Source of the DNA: an uncultured Lachnospiraceae bacterium
GTDB taxonomy: Bacteria; Bacillota; Clostridia; Lachnospirales; Lachnospiraceae
DNA: 15,135 bases
Direction: 5' to 3'
Assembly (NCBI GenBank): GCA_905235345.1
Contig: CAJOLO010000014.1
Span: 1-15,135 of the forward strand
In this document: positions 13,431-15,135 of the stretch, piece by piece
Position numbering within the stretch: the stretch's first letter is position 1
Layout of the letters: every line of letters begins with the position of its first letter
Notes under the pieces: model-generated
The model's database searches: none
The model's input: the letters and a program-made list of their open reading frames with translations, nothing else
Told to the model about the DNA's origin: nothing
Translations under genes and position numbers: made by a program

Positions 13431-14078
13431 TCAATTCTCGTAAAGCAGAGTTTTTAAATCTTTAACAATCTTCAAAATACGCTCCTGCTCCATCTTGAAA
13501 CTGACCTTATTCACAACCATACGACAGGATAACGGACATATCTCCTCTAATACCTCGAGTCCGTTCTCTTTAAGAGTTGTTCCGGTCTCCACAATATCAA
13601 CGATAACATCTGACAGATTAACAATCGGAGCAAGCTCTACAGATCCATTAAGCTTTACTATCTCTACTGTCTGATTCTTCTTATTCTTAAAATAATTGGT
13701 GGCAATATTAGGATATTTACTTGCTACACGGATAATCTCATTCTTTGAAAGTATCTCTTTAGCACTTGCCGGTCCACAAACACACATACGGCACTTACCA
13801 AATCCTAAATCCAACACCTCATAAAGATTATCCCTTTCCTCTTCTAAAATGGTATCAAGTCCGACAACTCCGATGTCCGCCGCACCATATTCCACATAAG
13901 TCGGTACATCACCAGCTTTTGCCAGAAAGAAACGTAGTTTCAATTCCTCATTGGTAAATATTAACTTTCTTGTATCCGGATCTTTCATCTCCTCGCAGGT
14001 AATCCCTATCTGCTCAAGGTATGAAAGGGTTTTCTTTGCAAGTCTGCCCTTCGCCAGAGCAAATGTTATGTATCTCAT
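13431..14078 (-). CDS. hisG: ATP phosphoribosyltransferase, short form (catalytic subunit)
   Basis: First enzyme of histidine synthesis: joins ATP and PRPP to give phosphoribosyl-ATP. At 215 aa it is the short form, which lacks the C-terminal histidine-sensing domain and depends on HisZ, encoded directly upstream with a 16-bp gap. Visible motifs are the N-terminal ITFALAKGRL, EYGAADIGVVGLDTILEE in the middle and the PRPP-binding DIVETGTTLKENGL near residues 160-173. The ATG at 14078 has AGGA 6 nt upstream. Feedback control by histidine is expected to act through the HisG-HisZ complex. Confidence 0.97.
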   Translation of the reverse strand: MRYITFALAKGRLAKKTLSYLEQIGITCEEMKDPDTRKLIFTNEELKLRFFLAKAGDVPTYVEYGAADIGVVGLDTILEEERDNLYEVLDLGFGKCRMCVCGPASAKEILSKNEIIRVASKYPNIATNYFKNKKNQTVEIVKLNGSVELAPIVNLSDVIVDIVETGTTLKENGLEVLEEICPLSCRMVVNKVSFKMEQERILKIVKDLKTLLYEN

Positions 14079-14094
14079 ACTTATTCCTCATTTC

Positions 14095-15135
14095 TTATTG
14101 TTTAATATCTGTAATCTTCCGTCCGCTCACCTCATCAGATATCAAATCATACACATCAACATCTTCGTCTGAGGTCAGATAGAACATACCGGAAAAATGA
14201 TTCCTCTTTCCGTATTCTGCATAGTCTTTGATTTCTTTCTTACCGGATTTACGAATCAAATCAACCTTATGTCCGCTCTTTCTCATATAATTAGCCAGTT
14301 CAATAGCAGACTTTTGTTGCTCTATATCATATAAAATGATACAACCCGAATCATCAAGCGGAATCTCAATCTTCTGACGGTTAAGCGCCATCATCAGATC
14401 ATCAATATAGAACGCAAAACCAATCGCCGGTGCATCTTTTCCATATCGGGAAAGCAAATTGTTGTATCGTCCGCCCTTAACAACGGCATCACCGGTACCA
14501 AAGGTATATCCACGGAAGATAATACCAGTGTAATAATCATAACGACTGAGCAATGAAAAATCAAAACATACATACTTTTCATATCCCGAATAAGATAATG
14601 CCTTATATACTTTTTCGAGTCGTTCAATAGCATTTCTTGAGGTCTCGTTAGTGGCAAGCTCCTTCGCTTTTGTCAGCATTTCATATCCGCCAAAAAGCTG
14701 GTCGAAAGAAAGCAATACCTTCTTCACGTTCTCAGGCATATCCATATCCTTGATAAGCATTTCCAGTGCAAAGAAATTACGGTTATGAATGTATTTGCGA
14801 ATCTCATCTTCGGTGTCACGATCTAAATGAGCATCTTCTATCACGCCCTTGAAAAACTCTACCTCACCGATTTCAATCTGGAATTCCGTAAGTCCTGAAG
14901 CTTTAAAACAATCAATCGCTGTAGCGATAGCCTCAGCATCTGCCGCAGAGGAATTGTCGTTAATGAGTTCAGCTCCGATCTGAGTAATTTCATTTAATTT
15001 ACCCTGGTGATTATGCGTGTTATAAAAGGTCTTTCCTTCGTAACACAGACGAATCGGAAAACTCTCGTCATTATAATATTTCGCCACACATCTGGCAATG
15101 CCCGGTGTAATATCCGGTCTGAGCACCAACGTATT
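14095..15135 (-). CDS. hisZ: ATP phosphoribosyltransferase regulatory subunit HisZ (5' end outside window)
   Basis: Paralogue of histidyl-tRNA synthetase that binds short HisG and confers histidine feedback control. The reading frame runs off the right edge (…NTLVLRPDITPGIAR…), so about 80 N-terminal residues are missing; an apparent TTG start at 15129 lies inside the conserved motif and is not the real start. Class II features seen are LRPDITPGIAR (motif-2 approach), RLCYEGKTFYN, SRYDYYTGIIFRGYTFGTG in place of the synthetase RGLDYYTG block, and motif 3 GGRYNNLLSRYGKDAPAIGF. These differences point to HisZ rather than a synthetase, as does hisG next door. After motif 3 there are about 90 residues (from about IILYDIEQQKSAIELANYMR) that resemble the synthetase anticodon-binding domain. 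Confidence 0.93.
   Translation of the reverse strand, partial: NTLVLRPDITPGIARCVAKYYNDESFPIRLCYEGKTFYNTHNHQGKLNEITQIGAELINDNSSAADAEAIATAIDCFKASGLTEFQIEIGEVEFFKGVIEDAHLDRDTEDEIRKYIHNRNFFALEMLIKDMDMPENVKKVLLSFDQLFGGYEMLTKAKELATNETSRNAIERLEKVYKALSYSGYEKYVCFDFSLLSRYDYYTGIIFRGYTFGTGDAVVKGGRYNNLLSRYGKDAPAIGFAFYIDDLMMALNRQKIEIPLDDSGCIILYDIEQQKSAIELANYMRKSGHKVDLIRKSGKKEIKDYAEYGKRNHFSGMFYLTSDEDVDVYDLISDEVSGRKITDIKQ

Noticed and set aside
14095..15135. Histidyl-tRNA synthetase (hisS) instead of HisZ
   Set aside because: The synthetase block RGLDYYTG is replaced by SRYDYYTG, motif 3 is HisZ-like, and a short-form hisG that needs HisZ is directly downstream.

Overview
The window looks like a chromosomal segment of a spore-forming, low-GC Gram-positive bacterium of the class Clostridia, most likely Lachnospiraceae. 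Reasons: AT-rich intergenic DNA, strong AGGAGG-type ribosome binding sites, the sporulation genes yqfC and yqfD beside phoH and ybeY, a short-form HisG with a HisZ partner, and a HisF-like/HisI/HisE fusion of a kind I associate with that family. The family assignment is inference from gene content. No rRNA, tRNA, CRISPR, insertion sequence or prophage gene was seen. Every supported gene is on the minus strand, so transcription runs from the right end of the window to the left.

Right part (about 10.0-15.1 kb): a histidine biosynthesis cluster in the order hisZ (5' end outside the window), hisG, hisD, hisB, and a three-domain HisF-like-HisI-HisE protein. Together these cover ATP phosphoribosyl transfer (HisG+HisZ), the next two steps (HisE, HisI), imidazoleglycerol-phosphate dehydration (HisB) and the last two oxidations (HisD). 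No separate hisH, hisA, hisF or hisC is present here. The barrel fused to HisIE has Asn where HisF has its first catalytic Asp. A 125-bp gap before hisD holds a candidate internal promoter and a 12-bp palindrome.

Middle part (about 8.3-10.0 kb): a 49-residue single-pass membrane protein with its own strong-looking promoter, then an orphan P-loop ATPase with a winged-helix region and a PD-(D/E)XK-like C-terminus (ATPase_2/DUF234 type). A 45-bp almost perfect palindrome sits on the ATPase promoter and is the most striking non-coding element in the window.

Left-centre (about 5.1-8.3 kb): alaS and rpsU, each with a good vegetative promoter. rpsU is followed by a clear intrinsic terminator.

Left part (1-5.1 kb): yqfC-yqfD (overlapping), phoH, ybeY, a DUF3048 lipoprotein and cdd. 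yqfC is preceded by a close match to a sigma-E promoter, so this block appears insulated from rpsU and switched on, at least in part, in the sporulating mother cell. Compared with Bacillus (yqfC-yqfD-phoH-pgpH-ybeY-dgkA-cdd-era), pgpH and dgkA are missing from their usual slots and the lipoprotein gene lies between ybeY and cdd. Intergenic stretches are all under 300 bp.
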